NCBI GenBank assembly: GCA_963759115.1
Contig: CAVWXT010000005.1
Location: forward strand, 1,364,001 to 1,428,000
DNA length: 64,000 bases
Origin: CAVWXT01 sp963759115
GTDB taxonomy: Bacteria; Planctomycetota; Planctomycetia; Pirellulales; Thermoguttaceae
Direction: 5' to 3'
The stretch's first letter is position 1. Each line of letters begins with the position of its first letter. The notes beneath the pieces were generated by a model. The model was not told the DNA's origin. It did no database searches and saw only the letters and a program-made list of their open reading frames with translations. The position numbers were made by a program, and so were the translations under genes. This document shows, piece by piece, positions 48,683 to 57,780 of the stretch.

Positions 48683-48768
48683 GTGAATAACTGATCGGTC
48701 CTGAAAGGAGTGCCCGCCGCGTTCGCGCCAGGAGCGATCTATTGTACAATGCGAAGGGGCCTCGGACC

Positions 48769-48797
48769 CGTAGGACAGGTTGCCAACCTGTCCTGCG
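48769..48797. terminator. Short perfect hairpin
   Basis: CGTAGGACAGGTTG followed by CCAACCTGTCCTGCG, an almost perfect 13-base stem with nearly no loop. It lacks a T-run, so it is more likely another dispersed repeat than a true terminator. It lies about 58 bases before a glycosyltransferase start. Confidence 0.4.
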
Positions 48798-48854
48798 AGA
48801 ACTACATTTTCGGGGGGCCTCGTTGCGTGTTCGCACCGGCAAGGAGCGATCGTT

Positions 48855-49652
48855 ATGCTGCACGGCCAGAAAGTGGTTGTCGTCCTGCCCGCCTACAAGG
48901 CCGAGCAGACTCTCGAACGTACGCTGGATGACATGCGGCGCGACGTCGTCGACGATGTCATTCTGGTGGACGATGCGAGCAACGACGCGACGCCGCTCTT
49001 GGCCAAGAAGCTGGGTCTGCGGGTGTTCGTCCACGACAAGAACCTGGGCTACGGCGCCAATCAGAAGACCTGTTACCGCGAAGCCCTGAAGGTCGGGGCC
49101 GACATCGTGGTGATGCTCCATCCCGACTACCAGTACGATCCGCGCCTGGTGACGGCGATGGCGGCGATGGTGGCCTCGAAGGTGTACGACGTGGTGCTGG
49201 CCTCGCGCATCCTGGGCAATTCGACCTTGAAGGGCGGAATGCCCCTCTACAAGTACGTGGCCAACCGCGCCCTGACCTTCTTCCAGAACCTGATGATGGG
49301 CGCCAAGTTGTCGGAATACCACACGGGCTACCGGGCGTTTTCCCGCACGGCCCTGGAGACCCTGCCCTTGCTGGCCAATTCGGACGACTTCGTCTTCGAC
49401 AACCAGATGCTGGCCCAGGCCGTGGCGTTCGGTTTGCAGCTTGGCGAAATCAGTTGCCCCACCCGCTACTTTGCCGAAGCCAGCTCGATCAATTTTCGCC
49501 GCTCCGTGATTTACGGGTTGGGGGTGGTCACCACGAGCATCAAGTATCGCCTGTGGAAGTGGCACATGTTGAAGAGCCGTCTCTTCAGCCCCAGTCCCAC
49601 GTTGCGGCTGTTGCCGAGCTACTACGAAGCGCCCGGCGTGAAGACAAGTTGA
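48855..49652 (+). CDS. Glycosyltransferase family 2 (dolichyl-phosphate mannose synthase-like)
   Basis: A GT-A enzyme of 265 residues. It has VVVVLPAYKAEQTLERTLDD, VDDVILVDDASNDATPLLAK (the DDAS donor motif) and VVMLHPDYQYDPRLVTAMAA, where the DYQYD residues bind the metal-nucleotide. Later RALTFFQNLMMGAKLSEYHT and GYRAFSRTALETLP match the DPM1/DPG synthase-like group. It has no C-terminal membrane pair. ATG 48855 is preceded by AAGGAG. It is separated from the main cluster by the ThuA/Gfo operon and the intron. Confidence 0.9.
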   Translation: MLHGQKVVVVLPAYKAEQTLERTLDDMRRDVVDDVILVDDASNDATPLLAKKLGLRVFVHDKNLGYGANQKTCYREALKVGADIVVMLHPDYQYDPRLVTAMAAMVASKVYDVVLASRILGNSTLKGGMPLYKYVANRALTFFQNLMMGAKLSEYHTGYRAFSRTALETLPLLANSDDFVFDNQMLAQAVAFGLQLGEISCPTRYFAEASSINFRRSVIYGLGVVTTSIKYRLWKWHMLKSRLFSPSPTLRLLPSYYEAPGVKTS

Positions 49653-49679
49653 GTTCCGAGAACCGGCGGCCTTATCCCG

Positions 49680-49945
49680 CAGGGCGCGGCGAGATTTCTT
49701 GGCATCGGTGTGTGCGCCCGAAGGGGCTCAGTTCAACCAGCCCAGGGCAACGCCCTGGGGAAATTGGCCCAAGCGAACCCATGTTGTCGGCCCAACGGGC
49801 CAATCGTTCGTCGAGTGATTGGCCCGTTGGGCCAAAGAATGGGCAAAATTGCCTCCCTTCCCCAGGGCGTTGCCCTGGGCTTGGTGAGCGGCAGGGCCTT
49901 TGGCCCTCATACCCAAAGCGAACAAATCTTGCCGCGCCTTGCCCC
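49680..49945. mobile_element. MITE-like inverted-repeat element, about 265 bp
   Basis: The ends AGGGCGCGGCGAGATTT (49680) and AAATCTTGCCGCGCCTT (49925-49945) are imperfect inverted repeats. Inside are further nested inverted arms: CCCAGGGCAACGCCCTGGGG and its near repeat CCCAGGGCGTTGCCCTGGGC, and GGCCAATCG/CGATTGGCC-like pieces. No coding frame with family features. It fills nearly the whole gap between a glycosyltransferase gene and pheA. Confidence 0.65.
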
Positions 49946-50036
49946 TCCCGGACGGTTGACACGCCGGGGTCCCTCGGATACAAGAAGAGGGGGCTACACA
50001 GGGATGCGAACAGCCCGCGTTCGTTGAGGTTTCAAC

Positions 50037-51176
50037 ATGGCCAAGCCGAAGGCGAAAGTACCAGCGAAAGTAACCAAGTCTGCCGGTGCCAAGCGTCGCC
50101 CTTCTGCTGATGCTGCGGCCCTGGCGTCCAAAATCGCCCGACTCGACGAGGAGTTGGTGCGACTGGTGCAGGAGCGGGCCCGATTGTCGCTCGAGGCGGC
50201 CGCGCACGGCGAGTCGCCCGCCCAGGCCCGATTCGCATCCGCGCCGGACGAGGAATCGTTGAAACGGCTGGCGGCCGCCGGCCAGGGGCCATTGCCGCCG
50301 CGCTGTTTGACGGCGGTGCTCCGCGAGGTGCAGAGCGGCTGCCGCTCCTTGATCCGCGAGCCGCGCATCGCCTTTCTCGGTCCGCTCTACAGCTTCAGCC
50401 ACCTGGCGGCAATCCATCGCTTTGGCCAGAGCGTGGAATACGTGCCCGTGGGAACCATCGCCGCGGTGTTCGAGGAAGTCGACCGCAAGCAGTCGGATTT
50501 CGGGCTGGTGCCGGTCGAGAATTCCACGGACGGCCGGGTGGCCGACACGCTCGACATGTTCACCCGCATGCGCGTGCGGATCTGCGGGGAAGTCGAGTTG
50601 CGAATCCATCACATCCTGCTGGGAAAGTGCCTGCGGACGGAAGTGCGCGAGGTGTACAGCAAGCCGCAGGCCCTCTCGCAGTGCCGCAATTGGCTGGCCA
50701 AGCACCTGCCCGCCGCCCGAACCATCGAGGTCACCAGCACCTCGACGGCGGCCCAGTTGGCGGCCGAGAAGCCGGGGGCGGCGGCCATCGCCAGCCTGCA
50801 AGCCGGCGTCCACCACGGGCTGGAAGTGCTGGCCGAGAACATCGAAGACAATCCCTCCAACACCACGCGGTTCGTGGTGATCGGCGACCACACGCCGCCG
50901 CGGACCGGCAACGATCGCACCGCCATCCTCTTCCAGATGGAACACCGGCCGGGCACCTTGTTCGATGCGTTGGCGATCTTCAAGCGCAACGGACTGAACC
51001 TGACTTGGATCGAGTCGTTCCCCACGCCGGGGCCGATTCGGAGTTACCTGTTCTTCGTGGAAATGGAGGCCCACGAGACCGACGCCCGCGTGCGCCGCGC
51101 CGTGGCGGCGCTGGGCAAGAAGGCGCTGCGATTGGAGACCCTCGGCTCATTCCCGGCAGGCACGCCGGTGGATTGA
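50037..51176 (+). CDS. pheA: Bifunctional chorismate mutase/prephenate dehydratase (P-protein)
   Basis: A phenylalanine-biosynthesis enzyme converting chorismate via prephenate to phenylpyruvate. The domain order is an Ala/Lys-rich N-terminal extension (about 25 residues), a chorismate mutase helix (SKIARLDEELVRLVQERARL), a prephenate dehydratase domain (RIAFLGPLYSFSHLAAIHRF, LVPVENSTDGRVADTLDMF, and SNTTRFVVIGD with the catalytic Thr of TRF), and a C-terminal ACT domain (ILFQMEHRPGTLFDALAIFK, LTWIESFPTPGPIRSYLFFV). The Phe-binding motif ESRP of E. coli PheA is ESFP here. ATG 50037, 379 residues, intact. Confidence 0.95.
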   Translation: MAKPKAKVPAKVTKSAGAKRRPSADAAALASKIARLDEELVRLVQERARLSLEAAAHGESPAQARFASAPDEESLKRLAAAGQGPLPPRCLTAVLREVQSGCRSLIREPRIAFLGPLYSFSHLAAIHRFGQSVEYVPVGTIAAVFEEVDRKQSDFGLVPVENSTDGRVADTLDMFTRMRVRICGEVELRIHHILLGKCLRTEVREVYSKPQALSQCRNWLAKHLPAARTIEVTSTSTAAQLAAEKPGAAAIASLQAGVHHGLEVLAENIEDNPSNTTRFVVIGDHTPPRTGNDRTAILFQMEHRPGTLFDALAIFKRNGLNLTWIESFPTPGPIRSYLFFVEMEAHETDARVRRAVAALGKKALRLETLGSFPAGTPVD

Positions 51177-51237
51177 GTAGCAGGCACTCTCTGTGTGCCG
51201 TCTGCCGCGTCTCCGTGTGCCGTCTGCCGCGTCTTTT

Positions 51238-51405
51238 CTCTAGCCCAGGCGTTTACGCCTGGGAGAGCGGATGGTTTCCATCGTTCTGTCACGCCCGTTC
51301 TACGGGCGTCCTGATCGTCGGCGTGACGGGAGGCCCGTAAAACGGGCCTGACAGTCCAACCATTCCGTCGACATTTCCCCAGGCGTGAACGCCAGGGCTA
51401 GGGGA
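51238..51405. mobile_element. Inverted-repeat element, about 168 bp (family P6)
   Basis: Ends TCTAGCCCAGGCGTTTACGC and its inverted partner CAGGCGTGAACGCCAGGGCT, with CTAG at both outer borders. Inside, two smaller hairpins: CACGCCCGTTCTACGGGCGT and AGGCCCGTAAAACGGGCCT. No coding potential is evident. Confidence 0.65.
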
Positions 51406-51786
51406 AAAGACTTTCGCCGGAAAAAGGCCCTCCGCCAAAAGATCGGAAGAAATCCAGGACACCTGATCAGCGTAATTCCAGCGGCGTCTTCATCAAGCCG
51501 GACGAAGTGCGCCTGCTGCGTTACGTTATTTTGCCCCACTGGCCGTTGTCGAGGCCGTCACTTGGACCACAAAGACCGAGGTGACGTTTTGCACCGGCGG
51601 CTACCCGTCAACCGCAACGCGAACCGGTACACGCGCGGCAGGTGCTCGTCCACAGGCGCCGTCCCAGGCTTCTAATACCGATAATTGGGGGGGCCGACTC
51701 GTTAGCTCCATTATGTTAGACGCCGCCGCCGGCGCAAAGTCAAAGGAATTCCGCCGAATCGCCTTTCCTCGGGGCGTCTCTTGATA
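51406..51786. other. Gap without a recognisable gene
   Basis: About 380 bases. A short stretch reading SGVFIKPDEVRLLRYVIL in one frame looks protein-like, but it has no start, no continuation and no recognised family, so it may be a gene remnant. Nothing else can be supported. Confidence 0.35.
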
Positions 51787-51957
51787 GTCTCCCCTCGCCC
51801 GACCAACCTGCGGTCGGTGCGCGGAGAGGGGCCAAGGGTGAGAGCGGCGGTGCGTCCTCCCTGAAAAATGTGCTGCTCTGCCCTCACCCTAACCCTCTCC
51901 CACGGGGAGAGGGGACCAATTTGAACCCTCTCCCACGGGGAGAGGGGACCAATTTGC
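51787..51957. mobile_element. Composite P1 palindromic element, intergenic copy
   Basis: Left hairpin TCTCCCCTCGCCCGACCAAC / GGTCGGTGCGCGGAGAGGGG; spacer of about 50 bases; right hairpin CCCTCACCCTAACCCTCTCC / ACGGGGAGAGGGG. The right hairpin is followed by a second copy of itself, so a piece of about 33 bases with the ACCAATTTG tail is duplicated in tandem (51892-51957). It has the same architecture as the in-gene copy at 35746-35880. Confidence 0.78.
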
Positions 51958-52012
51958 AGGCGCAGCCTTCGCGGCACTGGGCCGCTGCGCCGGAACTCGC
52001 TATGCTGATGAC

Positions 52013-53032
52013 ATGCTCTTCTCCCCCCGGATGCGAACGAAACCGCTGGCCGCCCTCTGCCGCCGCCTGGGCAACGCAATCCAGGCGGGAATCGACGCCC
52101 GGACGCTGTGGAGCCGTGAGGCCCAGCGGGCGCGGGGATCGGTTCGCCCTCGCCTGCTCGCGGTCAGCGAGGCCATCAACCAGGGCCAGTCGCTGGCCGA
52201 CGCCTTTGCCCAAACCGAGGATTTCTTCCCCCCGTTGTTCCGCGAGATGATCGGGCTGGGCGAAGAGACCGGCCATCTCGACGGCGTGCTGGTGCAACTC
52301 GCCGAACACTACGAGAACCAACTCGCCATGCGGCGGATCTTTTGGGCCGCCATCGCCTGGCCGCTCGTGCAATTGGGCCTGGCCATCGTGGTCATCGGAT
52401 TGCTGATCTGGGTCATGGGCCTCGTTCACGTCGATGTCCTCGGCATTGGACTGGTCGGCGATCGCGGGCTGTCGATCTACGCGACCCTGCTGGCCGGCGT
52501 CGGCGTGCTGCTGTTTTTGCTATGGCGGGGCATCAGCCGCGGCCTGGTCTGGACAAAACCCATCCAGCGCCTGGTCTTGCAGGTTCCCGTGTTGGGACAG
52601 GCGCTGCAAACGCTGGCCCTTTCGCGGCTGGCCTGGTCGATGCACGTCACGATGAACACCGGCATGGAGGTCCGCCGCGCGTTGAAGCTGAGCCTGGGCA
52701 GCACCCAGAACGCACGCTACACCGACCAGATTCCGGTGATCGACGCGGAGATCACCAACGGCAATTCGATCCACTTGGCGTTCTGCCGCGCCGGCGGCTA
52801 CCCGGCCGACTTCCTCGACACCCTGGCCGTGGGCGAAGAGAGCGGCAAGGTGGTGGAATCAATGGGCCATCTGGCCCGGCAGTACCAAGAGCAGGCCCGC
52901 GCGGCCCTGGCCCTCTTGACCCTGGCAGCCGGTTGGGCGGTTTGGGCGGCCATCGCCGCGCTGCTGGTGTTCCTGATCTTCCGGCTGTTCTTCTTCTACC
53001 TCGGGCAAATCAACAGCGCCCTGAAGATGTGA
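52013..53032 (+). CDS. GspF-type inner-membrane platform protein
   Basis: A type II secretion/type IV pilus F-family protein of 339 residues. Two GspF domains are visible: LAALCRRLGNAIQAGIDART with RLLAVSEAINQGQSLADAFA, and LALSRLAWSMHVTMNTGMEV with FLDTLAVGEESGKVVESMGH. Between and after them are membrane segments (WPLVQLGLAIVVIGLLIWVM, LLAGVGVLLFLLW and LLVFLIFRLFFFYL). It has no G/E partner genes nearby, so it may act alone or with components elsewhere. The start ATG 52013 is followed by a second ATG at 52031. Confidence 0.85.
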   Translation: MLFSPRMRTKPLAALCRRLGNAIQAGIDARTLWSREAQRARGSVRPRLLAVSEAINQGQSLADAFAQTEDFFPPLFREMIGLGEETGHLDGVLVQLAEHYENQLAMRRIFWAAIAWPLVQLGLAIVVIGLLIWVMGLVHVDVLGIGLVGDRGLSIYATLLAGVGVLLFLLWRGISRGLVWTKPIQRLVLQVPVLGQALQTLALSRLAWSMHVTMNTGMEVRRALKLSLGSTQNARYTDQIPVIDAEITNGNSIHLAFCRAGGYPADFLDTLAVGEESGKVVESMGHLARQYQEQARAALALLTLAAGWAVWAAIAALLVFLIFRLFFFYLGQINSALKM

Positions 53033-53042
53033 GTCGTCGAGA

Positions 53043-54748
53043 TCAAGGCGTCTCCGGCGCCGACTTCTTCTTGTTCAGGCAGCATTTCTTGTACTTCTTG
53101 CCGCTGCCGCACGGGCACGGTTCGTTTCGGCCCACGCGATTCTCGTCGTTCCGGATGGGCGTAACCGCGGGAGTTCGTCGTCGGATTCGACTTCGCGGTA
53201 GTCTCTCTCTTGAAGACCGATATCCGCAGCCACTATCTCGTCCCACTCCTCGTCTTCGTCTTCAGAGTCGTCGTCTTCGAAGTCCTCCTCATCGAGGTCT
53301 TCATCGTCCAAGTCGTCTGCCTCGCCCGCTTCGTCGTCGTCAAACTCGAAATCGTGGGCCTCCCATCGCCAATGCCTGTAGTCTTCCACACACTGAAAGT
53401 TGGGATCGTGCTCGTCCAAGAGCAGAGAGGCCAAAGGAAGTTGAAGCGTCTCTTGCCGGCGGCGGATCTCGCAGACGATGCCATGGGCAAGGTCGGCGGG
53501 CAATGGCGAGACAAGACCGACCACGGTCACCGGGTCGCTTCCTTGGAATCCCTCTCCCGTTTCACCCGCCTCTTCCGCCTCGCTCGCTTCTTCCGCCTCG
53601 CTCGCTTCTTCCGCATCAACCGCCTGCTCTTCCTCGCCGGCCTCTTCCGTGTCATCCGCCTCGTTCATCACGAACCAGTAGTGGGCGGTGATCGGAAAGG
53701 CCAAGTGGGCCTTGAGGTAGTCGGAGTATTGCCGCTCGGCATCGTCGCACCTCCGTGGCAGCGGATCGTCGCTGGTAAGGCCGAACACCATGCGGACACG
53801 GTCGTCTTCGTCGTCCGGCGAGAGAGGCCGGGTGACGAGGCTCACAGGCTGCTCCAAATCGACGGGCTGCTCGGCAGAAGCCGCTTCAATCTCCCCCTCG
53901 ACCGCCCAATATTCGTGCGGTTGGACGCGGTCTCGCCGGCATCGCTTGAAGTAGACAGGATGGGCCGCGGCGAGCGTCGCATCGCTCCAGTGGATCTCAT
54001 AGCCTATCGGAATCAGCCACGCCACGCTGCCTACGGTTCCAACCCAACCGCCCAACGGGAGATCGGGGTACTGAGAATGAAGCACCCCGCGTTTCACCCG
54101 AACTTGTGCTCCCTCGGCAAAAGCCGCTCGGGGCATACCCTTGGCCCGACGCTGGCCGATCCAGCGCCGAAGATGCTGAAATCCGTCGTTGACTTCGCCC
54201 AAGTCGAACTTCTCCGGATCGAACGCGCCGCCGATCCACTCCAGCCGCTCCTCGCGATCTTCGTGGTCGGGATTCCGAATGGCGTCGAGAAGATCAGAGT
54301 AGCCCCAGGGGCCGCCGCAATCTTCGGGGGGGCAGGCCCGCTCGCCCTCCACGCAGTGCGGGTACCGCACGTTCTCCTCGGGTGGCAGCGTCTTCTCGAT
54401 CTCGATGGTGTGCCGCCAGGAGTCGCCGAAATCGTACTCGTAATCGAAGCAATGCGGGCCTCGCTTGGCCAGTTCGCTGAGCAAGAGGCGACGGGAATCG
54501 CGATAATCCAAAGAGCGCCCGATGCGCTCCGGATTCATGTATTGCAAGCCTCTCATCTCGAAGGCGTGCAGGTGGTCATCCTCCCAGCCCATGCAGACCT
54601 GGATGATCTCGTGGAGATCGTCCAGTGAGCCGTCGCTCATCTGAAAGCGTCGCCAGATGGGAGGTTCGATGTCCTGAAGGGTAATTTTCAACTGAAAGAC
54701 CGGAAGGCTGAGATCGAGGGCCTTCGACAAACGTGCTTTCCTTGCCAC
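53043..54748 (-). CDS. pRiA4b ORF-3-like protein with SEC-C tail, one frameshift
   Basis: The N-terminal domain matches plasmid pRiA4b ORF-3-like proteins (PF07929): FQLKITLQDIEPPIWRRFQM, VCMGWEDDHLHAFEMRGLQY, YDFGDSWRHTIEIEKTLPP, PPEDCGGPWGYSDLLDAIRN. A long middle part carries a highly acidic stretch with EEASEA tandem repeats, then a run of Asp/Glu. After a shift near 53172 the end reads RNEPCPCGSGKKYKKCCLNK, a zinc-binding SEC-C motif. The function is unknown. The GTG start at 54748 has GGAGGAGAACC upstream. It may bind zinc and nucleic acid or protein, but this is only a family-level guess. Confidence 0.8.
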
Positions 54749-54913
54749 TTTTGGTTCTCCTCCAATTCGGCGGGGCGGCATCTCGGCTCATTGCACGGAG
54801 CGACTCGCCTTCCTGCGTTGTCCAAACCCAGCCACCCGCTGTTGCCCACATTCTCGGCGTAAGACGGCGAGTTGGCAAGGAGGCGATCCACCAATCCAGG
54901 AGCACTGCAAAGT

Positions 54914-54990
54914 CGGGGACTGGTCCATCTTTCGGCTGAAAGACGTTGCGATGGCCTTGGAACACTGCCCGAAAACATGGACCTGTCCCC
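54914..54990. repeat. GGGGAC-type inverted repeat (family P5)
   Basis: TCGGGGACTGGTCCATCTTT with the inverted arm AAAACATGGACCTGTCCCCC. It lies between the pRiA4b gene and the LysE gene, both on the - strand. Confidence 0.75.
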
Positions 54991-55003
54991 CTTGCGTTTC
55001 GGG

Positions 55004-55639
55004 TCACGTCCGGAACTGCACGATCCTCACGAGGGCATCGTAGAGAAACATCACGCCGAAGCCGAGCAGAACCACGGCACACACGACGGAAACCACCGTC
55101 TGCGCCCGCCTTCCGAAGAACTCCGCGCCCTTGAATCCCGCCTGAGAGAGCACTTCGAGCCAGCCCAGGTCACACAGCCAATGCACAATGGCGAAGATGA
55201 CTAGCGCCACGACTCCCCACTCGACGGCCTTGCTTGCCAGGGCCAGCCCCACCGTTGCCCACCAGACGAGAAAGTAGGGGTTGGCCCCGGTCAGTACGAT
55301 GCCCGTTACCAGGGGATGTCGCTGGGCGGGGGCCTCAGCGCCGGCCGCTTCTCGCCGAAGGCTGGCCAGCAGTTGTCCGCCCATGAAGATCAGGACAGCG
55401 CCTCCCGCCAGCCCGACGCTGGTTCTGGCTTCAGCGGACGTCAGGAAACCGCCAATCCCGGCGGCCAACAGCAGGATCAGCGGCATCTCGACCGCGGCAT
55501 GCCCAAGGGCAATCATCGCGCCGGCATGGCGGGATCGTGCGCCCGCCGCCAATGCCGCCGCCGTGATCGGGCCCGGGGCCATCACGCCGGAAAGAGAGAT
55601 CGCAACGGTGGAAAGAAGGAAGGTGAGCATCTTGGGCAC
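55004..55639 (-). CDS. LysE/RhtB family exporter
   Basis: A small integral membrane transporter (about 210 residues, six hydrophobic segments) of the amino-acid/metabolite export family LysE. The signature start LSGVMAPGPITAAALAAGAR is typical. Then GHAAVEMPLILLLAAGIGGF, AGGAVLIFMGGQLLASLR, TGANPYFLVWWATVGLALAS and VVSVVCAVVLLGFGVMFLYD. The start may be GTG 55639 or ATG 55630. Substrate unknown. Confidence 0.85.
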   Translation of the reverse strand: MPKMLTFLLSTVAISLSGVMAPGPITAAALAAGARSRHAGAMIALGHAAVEMPLILLLAAGIGGFLTSAEARTSVGLAGGAVLIFMGGQLLASLRREAAGAEAPAQRHPLVTGIVLTGANPYFLVWWATVGLALASKAVEWGVVALVIFAIVHWLCDLGWLEVLSQAGFKGAEFFGRRAQTVVSVVCAVVLLGFGVMFLYDALVRIVQFRT

Positions 55640-56081
55640 AGGTTACCGACCTCACAACATCATACCCGAACTCGTGCCCAAGAAAAAACGATATTCAACC
55701 AAGGCCGCGCGGCAAGGGCCATCGCCGAGAAAAGGCAAGACGCCGCGTGGAAACCCCGCCGCCGAGGTTGTGATTGTTTTGCATGAAACCGTTGTGGGAG
55801 GCGACTCCAGTCGCCGATTGTGTGGCGTAACACCGTAAATTCGGCGACTGGAGTCGCCTCCCACTAGAAAAGTCACAACCTCGCCGCGTGCCGGCCAAGG
55901 CGGTGGACACGTTGGCCGGGTCTCGAAGAACGCGCCGACCGCGACCGCGCGGACGGCGCCGCCGATGGGCCGCGGACCGCCAGCCCGTCGTCCCCCCACT
56001 TGCCTACGGCTGGAATGTGGCCGATGGGGAGGTTAGACTAAAAGGTACGGGCCATGCACCGATCTCTTCGACGGCCGCGCT
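55640..56081. other. Intergenic region upstream of the UbiB-like gene
   Basis: About 440 bases. The P3 hairpin at 55792-55864 is the only clear element. The rest is Arg/Pro-coding in several frames and shows no family motif. Confidence 0.45.
55792..55864. repeat. Hairpin repeat, family P3
   Basis: The best preserved copy: GTGGGAGGCGACTCCAGTCG / CGACTGGAGTCGCCTCCCAC, with a loop region of about 30 bases. Compare 13295-13360 and 48614-48682. Confidence 0.85.
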
Positions 56082-57770
56082 ATGAAGCTCCATTCGATCC
56101 CGCAGATTTTCTACCGCCACTTGGGCCGCTGGTATGAAATCGCGGCGGTGCTGAGCAAGTACGAACTGGCGGCGTGGATCGGGCGCTTGGGGCCGGATTT
56201 TGCCAAGGACCTGCTGAAGGCCCGCGGCGGCGCCGCCATCGCCCGGCTCCCCTGGGAAACCCGCCTCCGCATGGCCATGGCCGAGTTGGGCCCGACGTTC
56301 ATCAAGCTGGGCCAACTGGTGAGCACGCGCCCCGACCTGGTAGGCGTGAAGCTGGCCACCGAGTTCGAGCAGCTTCAGGAGAACGTGCCCGCCGACCCGC
56401 CGGCCGTCGTCCGCAAGCTCATCGAGGCCGAATTGGGCCGCCCCATCGAGGAGCTCTTCGCCGAGTTCGAGCCGCAGGCGATGGCCTCGGCGTCGATCGG
56501 GCAGGTACACCGGGCGCGGCTCTTGACCGGCGAGGCCGTCGTGCTCAAGGTGCTCCATGCCGACATCGAGAAGAAGGTGGCCGTCGACATGGACATCCTG
56601 GCCGGGCTGGCCCAACTGGCCGAGATGGTCCCCGAGTTCCGCAACTATCGGCCCGCGGCCATCGTGACCGAATATCAGCGGACGATGCGGCGGGAGTTGG
56701 ACTTCGGCCGCGAGGAACGCAACATCCAGCAGTTCGCCCACGACTTTCAGGACGACCCGACGGTCCACTTTCCCCGCACCTATCCCGGCCTCTCCACGCG
56801 CCGCGTGTTGACGATGGAACGGCTCGACGGGATCAAACTGTCGGAATCGGACCGGCTGAAAGCGGCTGCCATCGACCCCGACGAGGTCGCCCGGCGGGGG
56901 GCCGCCATCTGCCTGAAAATGATCTTCGACCACGGCTTCTATCATGCCGATCCCCACCCCGGCAACCTGCTGGTGATGGATCAGTGCCGGATCGGGCTGC
57001 TGGATTGCGGCATGGTCGGCCGGATCGACGAACGGCTGCACGAAGCCGTCGGTGAGATACTCGTGGCCCTGAGCGACCTCGACGCCGAACACATGACCAC
57101 GATGATCGTGCGGCTGGGCAAGACGCCCGCCGACCTCGACCGGGCCGCCTTGAGCCTCGACGTGGCCGACTTCCTCTCCTATTACGGCAGCCAATCGCTG
57201 GACAAGTTCGACTTGAGCGGCGCGCTCAACGAAATGATGGAGCAGATTCGCCGCTACCACATCATGATGCCGGCGCGGATCGTGATGCTGCTGAAGGCGC
57301 TGGTGACGCTGGAAGGCACCGCCCGGCTGGTCAGCCCGAAGTTCAACCTGGTCGAGGCCATCCGGCCGTACCGCAAGAAGATGCTCTGGCGGCGGTTCTC
57401 GCCGCGAAGGCGGCTCCGCAAGCTCCACCGGCTCTATTCCGAGTTGGAGCACCTGGCCGACATCCTGCCGCAGGGAATCATCGACATCCTCGAACAGATG
57501 CAGGGCGGAAAGTTCGACATCCACCTCGATCACCGCGGACTGGAGCCTTCGGTCAACCGGCTGGTGTTGGGGCTGCTGGCCAGTTCGATGTTCGTCGGGG
57601 CGTCGCTGTTGCTGAGCTTTGCCGTGCCGCCGGTGATCGATCTTCCGCCCTTGCTGCCGAAAGTCTCCGCGATGGGCGCGGCCGCCGGCGTGGTGAGCAT
57701 CCTGTTGGGAATGCGGCTCTGGCGGGCGATCAACAAGTCCGGGCATCTCGATCAAAGAAGGAAGGACTGA
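56082..57770 (+). CDS. ABC1/UbiB family atypical kinase
   Basis: A 562-residue protein of the UbiB/ABC1 kinase-like family, linked to isoprenoid-quinone synthesis. The family's KxGQ motif is seen as FIKLGQLVSTRPDLVGVKLA, followed by the ExD region, the Ala-rich nucleotide loop ASASIGQVHRARLLTGEAVV and the catalytic loop DHGFYHADPHPGNLLVMDQC, then IGLLDCGMVGRI. Two hydrophobic segments close the protein (LVLGLLASSMFVGASLLLSF and GAAAGVVSILLGMRL), which would anchor it to the membrane. ATG 56082 is chosen because the KLHSIPQIF start suits homologues. Intact. Confidence 0.92.
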   Translation: MKLHSIPQIFYRHLGRWYEIAAVLSKYELAAWIGRLGPDFAKDLLKARGGAAIARLPWETRLRMAMAELGPTFIKLGQLVSTRPDLVGVKLATEFEQLQENVPADPPAVVRKLIEAELGRPIEELFAEFEPQAMASASIGQVHRARLLTGEAVVLKVLHADIEKKVAVDMDILAGLAQLAEMVPEFRNYRPAAIVTEYQRTMRRELDFGREERNIQQFAHDFQDDPTVHFPRTYPGLSTRRVLTMERLDGIKLSESDRLKAAAIDPDEVARRGAAICLKMIFDHGFYHADPHPGNLLVMDQCRIGLLDCGMVGRIDERLHEAVGEILVALSDLDAEHMTTMIVRLGKTPADLDRAALSLDVADFLSYYGSQSLDKFDLSGALNEMMEQIRRYHIMMPARIVMLLKALVTLEGTARLVSPKFNLVEAIRPYRKKMLWRRFSPRRRLRKLHRLYSELEHLADILPQGIIDILEQMQGGKFDIHLDHRGLEPSVNRLVLGLLASSMFVGASLLLSFAVPPVIDLPPLLPKVSAMGAAAGVVSILLGMRLWRAINKSGHLDQRRKD

Positions 57771-57780
57771 TTTTACTGCG

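Larger units (their letters stand above)
47606..48854. other. Gene-free interval with a group II intron and hairpins
   Basis: About 1.25 kb without a supported protein gene. It contains the intron at 47827-48613, a P3 hairpin at 48614-48682 and a short hairpin at 48769-48797. The flanks 47606-47826 and 48683-48768 show nothing else. Confidence 0.6.

Noticed and set aside
48743..48750. TTGTACAAT as a promoter -10 region before the glycosyltransferase gene at 48855
   Set aside because: No -35 partner at a suitable distance and it is a short palindrome that may arise by chance.
49705..50027. Short frames around the repeat at 49.7-49.9 kb as a gene
   Set aside because: They are translations of the inverted-repeat element on both strands and have no start signal or family match.
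53210..54628. A 472-codon frame on the + strand opposite the pRiA4b gene
   Set aside because: It is the mirror of an acidic, repeat-rich gene and shows no domain; the - strand product has two recognised domains.
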